In this document: piece by piece, positions 1-12,183 of the stretch
Layout of the letters: the number at the start of each line of letters is the position of its first letter
How positions within the stretch are numbered: the first letter of the stretch is position 1
Assembly: GCA_016758965.1 (NCBI GenBank)
Contig: JAEPRB010000303.1
Coordinates: 5,363 to 42,490, forward strand
Origin: Circinella minor
Taxonomy: Eukaryota; Mucoromycota; Mucoromycetes; Mucorales; Lichtheimiaceae
Direction of reading: 5' to 3'
Length of the DNA: 37,128 bases
Position numbers and translations under genes: made by a program
Notes under the pieces: generated by a model
Seen by the model: only the letters and a program-made list of their open reading frames with translations
Databases searched by the model: none
What the model was told of the DNA's origin: nothing

Positions 1-68
1 ATGCCAGGGGGGGGGAATCTAATGGAACAAAAAGCATTATCTAATGGAGAGTTCATGATTGCATGTGT

Positions 69-200
69 GGAGATGAAAATTTTATTGATGTTAGTGATTC
101 CAAGAACATTGTCGACAAACCGAACCATTTAATAAGGAATCTACCATTAGTCACCAAGAACTCCTATTGATTCCAGCGCTATGGAATCGAGTTTATATGA
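69..200 (+). pseudogene. Short coding relic, family unknown
   Basis: Frame 69-170 is open for 33 codons with normal protein-like composition (starts GDENFIDVSDSKNIVDKPN) and ends at TGA 168-170. The same frame reads on for nine sense codons to a second stop at 198-200. There is no start codon, no splice signal that would extend it convincingly and no recognised domain. It could be chance, since the window is AT-rich and stops are frequent; the mixed codon use is the only argument for a relic. Confidence 0.25.
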
Positions 201-988
201 AATGATAAGTACGTCTCCAAAGTGTTCATTGTAGTTGCAACATAATTTAATGTTAACAGATCCAAATTCTATTATAGCACTTCAAATATTTACAGATAGC
301 AGCAACAGCAGCAATAATAATCTACTTAAAAGATATTAAGAACATGTGCCATATGGGACAGTAGTGAATGTAAAGGGAACAACAAAAGAAAACAAAGTGC
401 GATAATGTCTGTGGCAAAATTGATTGTAGAGACAGCAAAATGCATCTCAAACATATCCAGTACGTGTGACAAATAGTTAGCTATTATCATTATTTTCTTC
501 TAAATAGTTATAAGCTTTAATCCATATATAAAGTATAATTGTCATTTTTCAATAGAATAATCTCCCTTTCGTTTCACTACGTACTAGGGACATTTCCTAA
601 TTCGGAACAATTAATTCCATTTGCCTCATACATGGTATGCGAGCCGTTTTCTGTGATAAAGAAGTTATACAAAAGTTTATAAGACAGCAACTGTCTCAAT
701 CTATTTTGAAAATCAAGGGAGCTATGATAGCTCTACTTCAGTACTAACATTAATATATCTATGCTACTGACATACTTCTTCTTTAGTCATTACTCTTATC
801 ACAAAAAGTGTCAAAGAAATTATATTAACTATATAATATGACGCATATTACATAGTCACTAATAAGTTCATTGATCAAAAGCAGTAATGATAGTGTATAT
901 AAGTGTACATGGATTTATTGGTTATGATGTCTGTTAAATTTTTAACCGGGGTTTTCCTCCGACATGGTGCCCCTATAATTTCATTCCA

Positions 989-1036
989 CCGTTAATTTCA
1001 CAAAATAGCCAGGAATGAAGTCTATGAAATTAACGG
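989..1036. repeat. Perfect 12-bp inverted repeat (hairpin)
   Basis: CCGTTAATTTCA at 989-1000 and its exact reverse complement TGAAATTAACGG at 1025-1036 are separated by 24 nt. Just outside, a GGGGTT-TCCTC motif occurs on both sides (about 948-957 and 1035-1044) in the same orientation. Possibly the remnant of a small foldback or MITE element; no target duplication was found. Confidence 0.5.
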
Positions 1037-1994
1037 GGTTCCTCTGTACGTATCAAAAAAGGAGATTACTACAAGGCAATTGGTTTATGCTTTGTAACAT
1101 GGACCAATTAATTTTTCTATAGTATCCTCACTGAAAGAACAAACGTTTGAAATTTTTTAAGTTGTTGTCTTATTCTTATAATTTCAAATAGACTACACCC
1201 TTTTCTTTAAAAAAAAAAGAAGCTTATTTTGTAATATTACTACATACAAAAGCTTCAAATATCCCTCTAAACTTTATATTATTATGTTACAACACTTTTT
1301 ATCCCCGTACAAAGAAAACATCAACTAAAGTTTAATCTATTATATATAAAATATAAATGACTTTTTCATATGTGTATGAAGTTTTCTATACCATATAAAT
1401 TGTAATTCTATTTTAAATAGTAAAAAGAAAAAGGTATTATTGAATATAAGGTGGATGAAATGATGTGAAATACTGTATTACCTTATATGTACAAATCTTT
1501 TTACTTGTAAAGTATTTATCCATAGAACCATTTGAACCTTTTTACTTTATTTGATTTCTTGGATGATAATTTTTTTGTTCTTTTCTTTGAAGACCCCCCC
1601 TCTTTTTCATTTTCATATAAATCCATGTATATTTGTATAAAGTCATTTTACTTGAATAATATGTAAAATGTGACGAAAATAATAGTTTCTTGTAGAAAAT
1701 ACCAATGATAGCTTCCTTTTTTTTTTATATAAATTATGTGTGCGTATAGGTTGTTTTGAATGAGAAAGTTTAATAAGAGTGGGGTTCGTATGTAAAAACA
1801 GCGCCAGCTCAATTTTTCGTGATTTTCATTCCTATTGTTATAATTTAGCATGAAACACCCTAAAATTTTATTTTTTGTTCCCGCTTTCTTCTTTCACTTT
1901 TTTTTTTTTTTTAATCGTACAACCACAAAAAAAAAAAAAAAGCTAAACCTTTACGAACGATCATTAAAATACAACGGATAGAAAATAAAAACCC

Positions 1995-4727
1995 ATGAAT
2001 AAATCAATAGCAACAACAAATGACAATACTGCAACACGCTTCTTTATTAATCTTCAACTTTTAGGCTTCGTACCTGAAAAATTCACCCATACGGGAGTTT
2101 TTAGTAAGATCGTCTTTGATGAACACATGTTTTCTCATGCGAATAATAATAAAGCCTTTGAAGCAACAAGTCATTTTCTATTTCATAAACTCGATTCACA
2201 ACGTACACTATTAGACTTTGCTAAATGTTGGCCATTAACAGAAACAGCTGATTATCGTCGACAATCGCGTGAATATCGTTCTATTGCTTATCGTTGGCTT
2301 GATGAATTACGTATTCAACAATGTCTTCCTGGACGCATCACTTTACGTAAAAGTTATTTTGAAGATTGTCGTGGTGAAAAAATGAATACAATTATGTTTG
2401 CTTTTTCAACCTTTGTTTTACAAAAAGTAGTTGATCAACAACGACGACGCCATGGAATGATAAAAGGAAAACACAACTATGATGGTAAAAAATAATCTTA
2501 TCAACTTTTTATTATTATTATTATTATGTATAAAATAGTGTATAAGTTTAAATAATTGAGGGAATTATTCGCTTTTTTTTTTTTAGATAATGAATATCCA
2601 GTTTTACGTATTTTGGGTACTTCATCAGTTAATATGTTATCTAAAGAAAAACTTATTGAAAAATTGGAGGTAAATATTAAAAAGAGAAATCTAGTAAATG
2701 AAAAATTACTTTTTTTTTTTGCTCTGACTCAATGTTATGTTATATATATATAGAATGAGATCAGTCGCATGTCATCATCTATAACTGAAGATGAACATAC
2801 TCTACGTACTAGCAAGGAACATTGGGCAAAAATGGCAAGAAAAATTGTATCTATTAATAATAATAATGGTTTTTGTAAGTAAATTCTAAAGATGAAAAAA
2901 AAAAAAATTAAATGCAGGAAGATTAATTTTTTTTTTTTAAAAATAAATAAATTAAAATAGCAACGATTCATTCACCTATTAAAGAACCAAGACATAAACC
3001 TAATACTCATCAATGGAATGGAATGCACTCTATATTAAAAACATTAACAAACCGTTTGGATAAATTAAATCAAGAAAATAAGAAATTACGTCAAGTAGCA
3101 ACAAAAAAAGAAGAACAATTACGACAGTAAGTTTTTTTTTTTCTATATATAAACAACCTTTTTATTTATCTCTTTGGATTTATTTTTTTAATTGAAAAAA
3201 ATGTTTATTTTTTGTTTTCTGATAAAGGATGAATCGATCGACAGATTCAATTGAAAATGTTTTTAATCCTTTAAAAACTCCATTTCCTATTGAAAAGGAT
3301 CCAATAATCAATGATTTACCTCCTCTAGTATTACGTAAAGTAGACGTTTTTTTTTTATTATTGCAAGTGGACACAAGTTATGAAAATTATTTCTAACGTT
3401 ACATGTTTCAAAATTAATTTATGAATTAGCTATTCAATCGATCAATGAACGTAAAAAACGTATTCAAGATTATGTTGATAAATTAGTTATTGAATTACGT
3501 AATAATAGCAAGAAACGTCAATATGAACCAGAAGTAACCAATGATAATCAACAACAAAACAACGACACTACTTCAAAAAGACAAAAAATAGTATCATCAT
3601 CACCATCCCTACCATCTTCACCATGGTTACTAAAAGTAGAACATGAGCAACATCAAATATCTACTATGCCTATTAAATCAGTAGCGCCAGAAACTGGAGG
3701 AATGATAACTACATTAGCATCATCATCAGCGTCAAGGATACCTAGACCTAGTCGATATTCTATTACTAGTACAGATGTTAATTCACCTGTTAGACAGGAT
3801 CGAACTTCTCCAGTAGTGAATCGACAACGACGATCCGCTACACCACATAATCATACGATTGGTTCACCATTTTCTTATATTTCAGAAAAAGTTTCACCTT
3901 TATCAACTACTTATCCTGATTATTGTGAGAATATAGTAAATCAAATGGTAGTTGATTTTCATGCACAACAAACACCAGAGAGATCAAAAATATTATCACC
4001 TATTGATAACAATAATCATACTGAAAGATTATCCATTTCCTCTCCATGTAAGTGACAATCCTCATACATACATATATATACACACACAGAGAGAGAAAGA
4101 AAATTATATTATACCGTATGATTTCATATTGTTTTGTTATCATTATTATATAATTTACTTAAATTCATTATCTATAAATAGTGAAAAACTGGCCTACGCC
4201 TACTATGACTACTCCAACAAAATCTCTTGCAAAAAGATTATCTACCTTTTCCCGTGATGAAAATAGTAAATTATCAAGTCCTCAAAACCAGAAATTAATT
4301 GCTATGAAAGGACGTAAAACATCAATCGTAGTGGGAGAAGAAGAAGAAGAAGAAGAAGAAACAACGGTACCAAGTTATTATGAAGAAGATCAATTGGATT
4401 ATGTCTATCAACATAGTCCAAGTCGACGTTCTCCTCCTCTTTCACGTCGTCCTTCACGATCTTCTATGGGTTTAGAAAATAGATCAAGTGGTTTTATGAA
4501 TTCAACCTTTGCAAGTCCAGCAGCAAGTTCACTTGATGCTTATCGAACAGCTATGGATGAACAAGATAAAAATGGAACATTAGGATTACTTGGTATTGTA
4601 TACGCATTTTCGTTTAGTATAAGTTATATCTTAAATAACAATAGACTCATTCATAGAATTGTTTCTTTATATAGATGAAACGGAACCTGATATGTTTTAT
4701 ACAAGTGATTTTACACTTCAAACATAA
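1995..4727 (+). CDS. HAUS6: HAUS augmin-like complex subunit 6 (682 aa, 8 exons)
   Basis: Augmin recruits gamma-tubulin to existing microtubules to nucleate branches in the spindle; HAUS6 is the subunit that links to the gamma-tubulin ring. Exons, joined by GT-AG: 1995-2484, 2587-2669, 2754-2874, 2961-3126, 3228-3334, 3430-4047, 4182-4592, 4675-4727; total 2049 nt, in frame throughout. Residues about 13-195 match the HAUS6 N-terminal domain: LLGF near the start, NNKAFEATSHFLFHKLD, FAKCWPLTETADYRRQSREY, LPGRITLRKSYFEDCRGEKM. Residues about 250-320 are charged and heptad-like (coiled coil), and about 330-650 are Ser/Thr/Pro-rich and probably disordered, with a poly-Glu run coded by GAA repeats near 4338. 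Shorter than the human protein (about 955 aa), with the tail being the variable part. Family call is from motif recognition, not a search. Confidence 0.82.
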
Positions 4728-5849
4728 AAAGAAAATCATCTATTATTTCAGTGTATATATGTAATAAATGGGACTCTTCTTTATATTTTATATCATATAC
4801 CCCCCCCGCCACGCTCGACATTCATTTTTTAAACAGCTTTTATAATTGTTTCTATTCTTCTGTGTAATAAAATTAAATTGAATGAACCATGAATTTGAGC
4901 CAATAACATCACTGATCCCCTTTGCAAATATTGAACTATTACCCTCTCCGTGCTGTTAATGATCATTATACGTACACAAAAAAAAATGTTACCTTACCTG
5001 TAAATATTACTGTTCGTCAACTTGTGGTCTGAAATAATGCCATCCCTTTTTTAAAAGCGGTACGATGTAGTATGATAGTGCTCTTGAAATCGACTTTTTT
5101 TTCGATAATGTGTACTTTTATATCGGTGAATTGGAATTCAATAGAAACATACACGAATCTTACGTATGGTTTGGTCTGATATTAGAAAACCATCCAAAGT
5201 CATTGTAGAAACAAAGGGATCAAACCTTAAATATACCCTAAAGTATTACCTACCAAAAATAAAAAACATCTGCTCGTATACGTATTGATTGAATCACATA
5301 TTGTTGAATACAACATCAATTCAGGTAAATCATAGTTACTGTAGTTTAGTTACTCATACGTACGTACATGACTCTAGTGGAAAAATCCAATTGTTCAATA
5401 TGGATTGTCCACATTTAAATTTATGGCACTCATATCAGAAAAAACACTACTACAACTGATTATCTTGTTTGAATTCCATTATTATCACGTTTATCTGTTC
5501 ATTGTAAAAGTATCATTAAAGATTTTCAAGAAAAAACTGATAGTTTCTGGAACATACGTATATTGTTCAAAATCATTGCTCGTTCCCCCCCCCCATAACC
5601 AAATATAATACGTAGGGTAACAATGAACATCATTTTTTTTTTCTTCTTTTGATATATATATATTCTATATAATTATTTTTTAAAAAAAAGAAAAAAAAAA
5701 AAAAAAAAAGACTTTGTCGTAAAAAAAAATTAATGAAAGAAGGAATAATGACAAATGTGGGAAATGTATATAACAAAAAGCATGAATGTATTTGTGTATG
5801 GGAAAGAAAGAGAGAGAAAGAAGAATGATTTTTGAATGTGTAAATTATT
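4728..5849. other. Convergent intergenic region between HAUS6 and PMT2
   Basis: Two 3' ends face each other here. Poly(A)-type AATAAA occurs near 4866 on the + strand. The rest is AT-rich without an open frame of interest. It contains a 10-nt C run (5585-5594), an 8-nt C run (4800-4807), a long A tract (about 5690-5709), and several TACGTA palindromes (near 4973, 5160, 5279, 5343, 5556, 5611). Confidence 0.6.
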
Positions 5850-8800
5850 TTATGATTTATCTACCAAGTTCCAACTGTTAAGCCATTTACGTCCTTTATA
5901 ATTTGAAATAGGACCTGACATACCATACGCGACCGGCGCAAAATAGATAAATACAAGGGTCACCATTCCATAAGCAATACCAAAAATAATCCATTTTGTA
6001 CGATTAGACATATTTGTTGTCAAATGATCCAATAAAAAGGGTACCATCAGAATACTAAAGTAAAGAGCTGGGAAATAATGATGCAAATAGGTGACACGAC
6101 CCATAATATAAAATGGAATATAATGAAGGAACCATCCTAAAAATAAAGTTTTACCAACATAAAAGAAATGATCCCATTGTGCTAACATACAAAAAAAAAT
6201 ATGATTAAAAAAAATTCTATAGCTCAAAATCTTTTTGAAATTCTTTTTTTTTTATGTATATTTACCATTGGAAAGATCATGAATTTTACGTTGCATACGA
6301 GCGAGATAATATCCGGCAGTTCCTAAAAATACCAAAAGTGAAGCAAAAGCAGGCCACCAAACGGCAGGATTTCCAAGTAAATAATATTTAATAATATCGT
6401 CACTCCATCCACACATACGTAATCCAACAGATGCAAGAGGCCATTCAGAAGGTGTTGATGAAAGAATATCTTCTTTATCTGGATCAGGAACCAAAGCATT
6501 ATTAGAAGTCCACATGGCAACATTTAAATGCCAAAAATCATGTAAAAACTTGGATTTATATGCATTTTTTGGAGCAGCAGGCACTATTAAAAAAATATTC
6601 ATATTTAAATAAAGTTCATATGTTACAAAAAGAGAGAAACCCCCCCCCTTCCTCGCCCATGTATAACTTACAGTGATCATTATAATGTTCTTCAACATTC
6701 CACCAAGTATGTGGATCATTTTCTCGATTTCGTTTATCACATATCACTTCAATTTGTTTGAAACCCCATTGTGGCAATACAACATTATTTGCATATAATA
6801 AACAATCCAATTGTGTATGTCGAAGGCGAAAACGTGTTGTAAGTGAACGTACACGTTCTTTATCATTGTATATCAAATCATCTACAATTTCCACTTTCCA
6901 ATTATCTTGAATATCACCCACTGTTTCATTACCATAAGCAGAAACTTCCCATTGACCTGAAGTAACAGGTGCAGCAATAGGATGACTATGTAAATTACGA
7001 CCCGTATTGGGATGCATAAGACGAATAATATCACCATCTTTAATAAACCGTACATTTCCATTTTCATCTGGTTCATATTCTTGTGGATCACCTATGAGAC
7101 GGGGTGCTTTAATAACCCAATGATTATTATCATCTTTATAATGATAACAAGTGACTTGTTGTTGTTTAGAACCTTCTGGGAAAGTTTGAACATGAGAATG
7201 TAATAATCCACCACCATAACCATAATTTTTAATAGTTAATTTAGAACCATAGGCTAATTCTATAAATACATAATGAAAATCAATTCTATTAGTTAACAAG
7301 ACTATTTATATATATATATATAACTTTATATATATATTACCAAGTGGATTACGATCAAAAGAATTTCCTGATAAACGAGCTTGAAACAATGAACTCATTT
7401 GAGCATCACCAGGACCACTACGATATAAAACAAGAAAATGCATAGCAAATGAAAACAAATAGACAAGAGCGGGAATAACAATTAAACATAACGCACGGGC
7501 CATCCAATGAGCAGCATAAGTTTTCTTTGGCATTTGAACATCACCCAGCATTTCCCATAAATCTTCAATTGTATTTAAACCAACTAATGCAATTACAAAA
7601 AGTCCAACCCATTTCACACTATAAAAATATAAATTTTTTGTTTGTTTGTTTAGATTATACTTGTAATTATTATTATTATTATTATTTGTTACCTTAGTAC
7701 ACATCCAAGTGAGAAACCTGTTAAACTTAACCATAACCACCATTTTTCAGAAAATGCCCTAAAAAAAAAAAAAAAAAACAGAGGTAAATTCAATTATAAA
7801 AACATTCCATAACTCAACTTCTTTCCCCCCCCTTCCGTTTCCTCATCCTTTTATATTTTAAATTCTTCAGAATAATAAAATAAGAAACTTACTCATTTTT
7901 ACAATTATTAAATACAGACATACAATATAATGATAAACATGTAAAAAACATTAACATGGAATCAAGAAGAATAAATCGACTAATACAAAGATATGCAGTA
8001 TCTAATAATATATATATAAATTAATTTAATCAATTAAACAAAAAAAAAACATCCTCTCTCTCTTCTTTTTTTTTTTTTTTACTTTACCAAGTAATACCAT
8101 GGTTGCAGCCAAAATACTTGCACGTTGTGACATTTTAAATTGTCTTGCAGTAAGATAGGCAAGTGGAACAAGTAATGAACCCCAAAATGCATTAAAAATA
8201 CGCATAGCTGTATAATTGACATCTTCTGGATATTGATGCCCTGATTCAAAAGCAAAAGAACCATTATAACCAGCAAGCCAACCTGATAAACCTACTAACA
8301 TTTTACCAAGGGGTGGATGAACATCAAAATAAAATTCATTTTTAAGATAATGCGAACCAAACTAATAAAAAAAAAAGTTAATATTATTTTTATTATAACG
8401 CGTGCATAAACGAACATTATGATTACCTTTCCAAAATGTGCCTAATCAATCATAATAATCATAATAATAAAAGGTACAACGTTAAAGTTACTTTATTCTT
8501 TTTTTTTTATTTGTTTTTACCTTATTAAATAATAATAGTTACCTCATCCCATACAACAATATTTGATAATCCAATATGACGAAAACGCGTCCAAAATGCT
8601 AATAGTGTAAGAATACCAGGAATCAATGCTTGATGATATTGTTGACAAAATGCAATGTACTATTTTATTAAAATTATATATATATATATATATTATTATA
8701 CTTTTACATCACTTTCTTTATCTGTATATATATATATATGTGTGTGTGTGTGTTTGTACCTTATTTGAAGAATAAACGATTCTTTGTTGAGGTGGTGGTG

Positions 8801-8933
8801 GTGGTTTTGAAAACTTATTCTTTTCATCGCCATAATAAGGATCTATATTGGTTGAATCATATTGTATATAACCCGGTGGATTTGAATGGTGTTGCACATC
8901 TGGGGTAATGTGCCTTCGTTTTAAATTTTCCAT
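5850..8933 (-). CDS. PMT2: Dolichyl-phosphate-mannose-protein mannosyltransferase, PMT2-like (756 aa, 10 exons)
   Basis: ER membrane enzyme that transfers mannose from dolichol-phosphate-mannose to Ser/Thr of secreted proteins. Exons (reading leftward): 8933-8760, 8659-8543, 8451-8437, 8361-8088, 8001-7893, 7758-7693, 7618-7341, 7259-6672, 6583-6266, 6181-5850; total 2271 nt, in frame. The luminal catalytic loop carries the Asp-Glu pair (D96-E97 in VVWDE) followed by AHFGK and FDVHPPLGKMLVGLSGW. A 66-residue cytosolic N-terminus precedes the first membrane segment. Residues about 345-540 hold three MIR motifs (LLHSHVQTFPEG; RNLHSHPIAAP; RLRHTQLDCLLYA). The C-terminus has GRVTYLHHYFPALYFSI, typical of PMT1/PMT2 rather than PMT4. 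PMT2 is chosen for the GWLAGYNGSFAFESG and QQQVTCYHYKD regions, from memory. A GTG six codons upstream is in frame, but the first ATG (8933) is used. Oddity: the third exon is a 15-nt microexon. Confidence 0.88.
8437..8451 (-). other. PMT2: 15-nt microexon of the PMT2 gene
   Basis: Flanked by TAG on its 5' side and GTAATC on its 3' side, this exon encodes exactly five residues, AHFGK, directly after the catalytic Asp-Glu pair. Without it the protein would go from VVWDE to FGSHYLKNEF; with it the conserved DE-x-HFG spacing of the PMT loop is restored. Its length is a multiple of three, so skipping would be silent for frame but would change the active-site loop. Confidence 0.82.
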
Positions 8934-8943
8934 CCCCACTTTT

Positions 8944-8978
<35 letters not shown>

Positions 8979-9903
8979 TTTATTGATATATTTTAAAAGA
9001 GAAAAGAGAAAAAAAAATAATTAGGGTTTTTTGTTTTAAAAATGGATATATACTATTTTTGGCTAGCGGAGCGTGTTCCTAATAATAACAATCATAATAA
9101 ATTTATTGAACAACAACCAACAACGTTCAAAATATGTTTTTCAATTTATGCATTCCCTAAACATTTATCTTTTTATTTGGGAAACATTGAAATTAAATGC
9201 TATGGAAAGGAATTTTTTGAGATAATTTAAACAAAAGCAACAAACTTATTTTTGTCTGTGCGGGTTGTTTTTGTTGTTCCAAGTGTTGTCGCTTGGTTTT
9301 TTTTATTTTTTTTACAACCGAAATTGGAATAGATACACATTTGTTATTAATTAAAAAGGGACCCTTGAATTTTGAAAATAAATCCAATTGATTTTTGTAA
9401 ATCATTTATTAATCAAACACTATATATCCACTTTTTATTCCATATCAGTTTTTATACAAAAAAAAAAAAACATGAATACAAAATAGTAAAGTTATTAATA
9501 ACTTATTTTTGGTACGTAGTGGATTTTAAATCAATATTAAATATTGATCTCTTATATAGCAAAACATAATACGTACCTAAATACATTTTCTTTAATATAT
9601 AAATGATGAAGAATACAATATGTTATTGTTTCATCGATGTGTACCATGTTGATCTCTACTACACAATGCGAGCCAGTATACATAAGAGATAATATGTACG
9701 TACAACAAAATTATGTTGTACTTTCTAAGATTAGCCTGGTCGAAATCAACAGAGGGATTTAAATTGTACGTAGTTCTTGAGCCTATCTTACTATTTAATC
9801 ATTATGTTAATACGCATTGCTGATGTGTAACGTAAACTTGACACATATATAAATTATACATATAAGATAGAGAAATCTACTGAAGCGTTCTTTACGTATG
9901 AAT

Positions 9904-9921
9904 TGACAATTATAATTGTCA
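9904..9921. repeat. Perfect 18-bp palindrome
   Basis: TGACAATTATAATTGTCA reads the same on both strands (9-nt half-sites, no spacer). GAATT lies just upstream and AATTC just downstream, so a weaker symmetry extends outward. It lies about 1 kb from each flanking start codon. It could be a cruciform or a dimeric regulator site; no function is shown. Confidence 0.45.
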
Positions 9922-10779
9922 GGAATTCTTAAGCCCTCGTGCTTCTGGATTTGTAGCTACTTTAATCTGTAGTTTATTATTGCCTATTATATTTTTTCTT
10001 AAGATAAAATAAAATAGGGAATTCCAACATTATATACTATATAATGAGATTTTAATATGTAAATCTTTGATGAAGCTTATCAGTGATGATTCAATGCGTA
10101 TTATCAGTCCATAAAATGGAACAAAGAATATGTATATGAAAAATTGGTATCCCAGTAAATGATTCGATTAGAGTGTTACCATTGTCATTCTATTCTATCT
10201 TTTAAAAAAAATTGGATCTGTATTCCTCTTATTCATATATATCCTTTTTATACAATAGTAAAAGCTTTTGTTGCTAATTTTTGGATGAAATTTTAAAAAT
10301 AAATAAATATAGAATGTGTGATACTACGTAGAAATGTTAAAGTCAATCAAAGACAATACTATACATAATAAATATAAACCCACTTAATAGTAATATGCAA
10401 CCCAAATAAAATGGGAGGGGGGTTTTTTTTTTCCCATCCTCTTTAGGTTGTTTATATATTTATATCCATCTAAATTATGCAATTATTTGTAACACAAAAA
10501 AAAAGTTATATCAACCCACTTTATATTTTTATTTTTGATCTGCTAAAATTAAAAAGGTTTTAAAGCAACTAGCTATATGTATAATGAAGACGAAGAAAGG
10601 ATTAGGAGAACGGACGCAAAAAAATAAAATAACGAATCGGTATTTGAATATCGTCTGTCTGGGTGGGGGAGGGGAGGAGCCAAAAAGAAGACCACTTGCC
10701 GACCCTATTGTGATCCTTCCTTTTTTTCTGTGCACTAGCGTAGTAAGTATATATATACATATATATACATATATATAGA

Positions 10780-10920
10780 TGGGGATGGAAGAAAAAAAGA
10801 GGGATGAAACGGATGGATGAATGAATCATTGAAATAAATATCGCAACATAACGAATGGATGAGATGAATATATGAATGGATGGATATCGGATGAATTGGA
10901 TATATGAATGGATTGGACTG
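10780..10920. repeat. Degenerate GGATGAAT / ATGAATGGAT repeats upstream of RPS0
   Basis: Roughly ten imperfect copies of a GGAT/GAAT octamer-like unit lie 75-215 bases before the RPS0 start codon (for example around 10799-10829, 10853-10866, 10874-10888, 10903-10917). The purine-rich asymmetric strand is the coding strand. It may be a decayed microsatellite within the promoter or 5' UTR of a highly expressed gene. Confidence 0.5.
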
Positions 10921-10993
10921 TATCAAAAAAAAAAAAAATTCGATGCAAAACTGACACACTACATATAATAATTATAGGCTATTTGATATAAAG

Positions 10994-12183
10994 ATGTCCA
11001 AGCTTCCTACCAGTAAGTTTTTTTAATTTTTCGTAAAAACCTGACAACAACACCATAAAACAACAACCCAAACACAACAATAAATTTGATATTATCACTA
11101 TATAACGACCAAAAAAGAAAAAATAAACAGAAATACTTATTCTATATACGTCCATTATTATTATTATTATTATCATTATTAGTTCTTAGCCCCACTGAGG
11201 AGGATATCCAACTTTTGTTGAGCGCTCAATGCCATCTCGGTACCAAGAACGCCACCACCCGCATGACCCCTTATGTCTACAAGCGTCGTGCTGATGGTAT
11301 GTTATTATATACATTTTAAATAATTTACAAAAAAAAAAAAAAAGTCGAGAATTCAGTTTTTGTTTGAGTAATACACACACACACAGGAGGAAGAACTCCA
11401 TTGGGATAAAATGAATTATTATTATTATTTTGGGGAAATTGACTTGAAATTTTAAAAATTTTAGGTATTCACATCCTTAACCTCGGTAAGACCTGGGAGA
11501 AGCTCATCTTGGCTGCCCGTATCATTGCTACCATTGAAAACCCCCAAGACATTTGCGTCGTTTCAAGCCGTCCCTACGGTCACCGCGCTGCCTTGAAGTT
11601 CGCCAAGTACATTGGTGCTGAAGCTATTGTCGGTCGTTTCACTCCCGGTACCTTCACCAATTACATCACCCGTTCTTTCCGTGAACCCCGTTTGATCATC
11701 ACCACTGATCCCCGTTCCGATTTCCAAGCCATCAAGGAAGCTTCTTACGTCAACATTCCCGTCATCTCGCTCGCCGATACTGACTCCTCTTTGCAATTCG
11801 TTGACGTTGCTATCCCTACCAACAACAAGGGTAAGCACGCTCTTGGTTTGATCTACTACTTGTTGGCTCGTGCCGTCCTCCGTCTCCGTGGTACTTTGGA
11901 CTACGAAACCGCTTGGGATGTCATGGTTGATATGTTCTTCTACCGTGATCCCGAAGAGGCTGAAAAGGAACAAGAAGCTGCTGCTGCCGCTGCTGCTTTG
12001 GAAGGTGACTTTGATGCTACCGCTGCTGAAGCTACTGGTGACTGGGCTGTTGAAGGTACTGCCAATGAAGGTGTTGCTGGTATCGCTGCTGCTGCCACCG
12101 CTGACTGGTCTGCTGCTCCTACTGACTGGGCTGACGATGGTGCTGTCCCCGCTCCTGCTGCCAACTCCTCTTGGGACGCATAA
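10994..12183 (+). CDS. RPS0: 40S ribosomal protein uS2 (RPS0/RPSA), 283 aa, 3 exons
   Basis: Component of the small ribosomal subunit, needed for 18S rRNA maturation and 40S assembly. Exons 10994-11012, 11183-11296, 11465-12183; total 852 nt, in frame. The first exon codes only six residues plus one base, as is common for fungal ribosomal genes. Diagnostic segments: [19 protein letters not shown] near residue 10, [42 protein letters not shown], and [18 protein letters not shown]. From about residue 205 the tail is Ala/Glu-rich with four Asp-Trp repeats ([21 protein letters not shown]) and ends SSWDA, like the acidic Trp-containing tail of RPSA. The third codon position is strongly C/G-biased, unlike all its neighbours, which fits very high expression. 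The antisense frame over the last exon (11563-12198) is a shadow of this bias. Confidence 0.97.

Larger units (their letters stand above)
1..1994. other. Gene-poor left flank upstream of HAUS6
   Basis: No intact gene is visible. The first 200 bases hold a short open stretch that looks like a coding relic (listed separately), and 989-1036 forms a perfect 12-bp hairpin (listed separately). The rest is AT-rich with poly-A/T runs. The last 150 bases before the HAUS6 start contain long T and A tracts and presumably hold its promoter; I see no convincing TATA element. Confidence 0.6.
8934..10993. other. 2-kb divergent intergenic region between PMT2 and RPS0
   Basis: Both neighbours start here and point outward, so both promoters lie inside. 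Seen: an AT dinucleotide run just upstream of PMT2 (about 8946-8975), a perfect 18-nt palindrome at 9904-9921, TACGTA palindromes (near 9513, 9571, 9697, 9767, 9894, 10326), a G-run/T-run junction near 10414-10432, and degenerate GGATGAAT repeats at about 10780-10920. No credible gene: the short open frames are low-complexity. Confidence 0.6.

Noticed and set aside
1648..1851. 67-codon minus-strand frame left of HAUS6
   Set aside because: Runs through poly-T/A tracts and has no domain; typical of AT-rich spacer.
3952..4257. 101-codon alternative frame inside HAUS6
   Set aside because: It is a shifted frame that reads through intron 6 of HAUS6; the spliced frame is supported on both sides.
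9042..9230. 62-codon frame upstream of PMT2
   Set aside because: Aromatic/Asn-rich AT-driven composition, no homology signal, no transcript-like context.
11013..11464. Possible snoRNA in the two RPS0 introns
   Set aside because: No C box (RTGATGA) with matching D box and terminal stem, and no H/ACA pattern in either intron.
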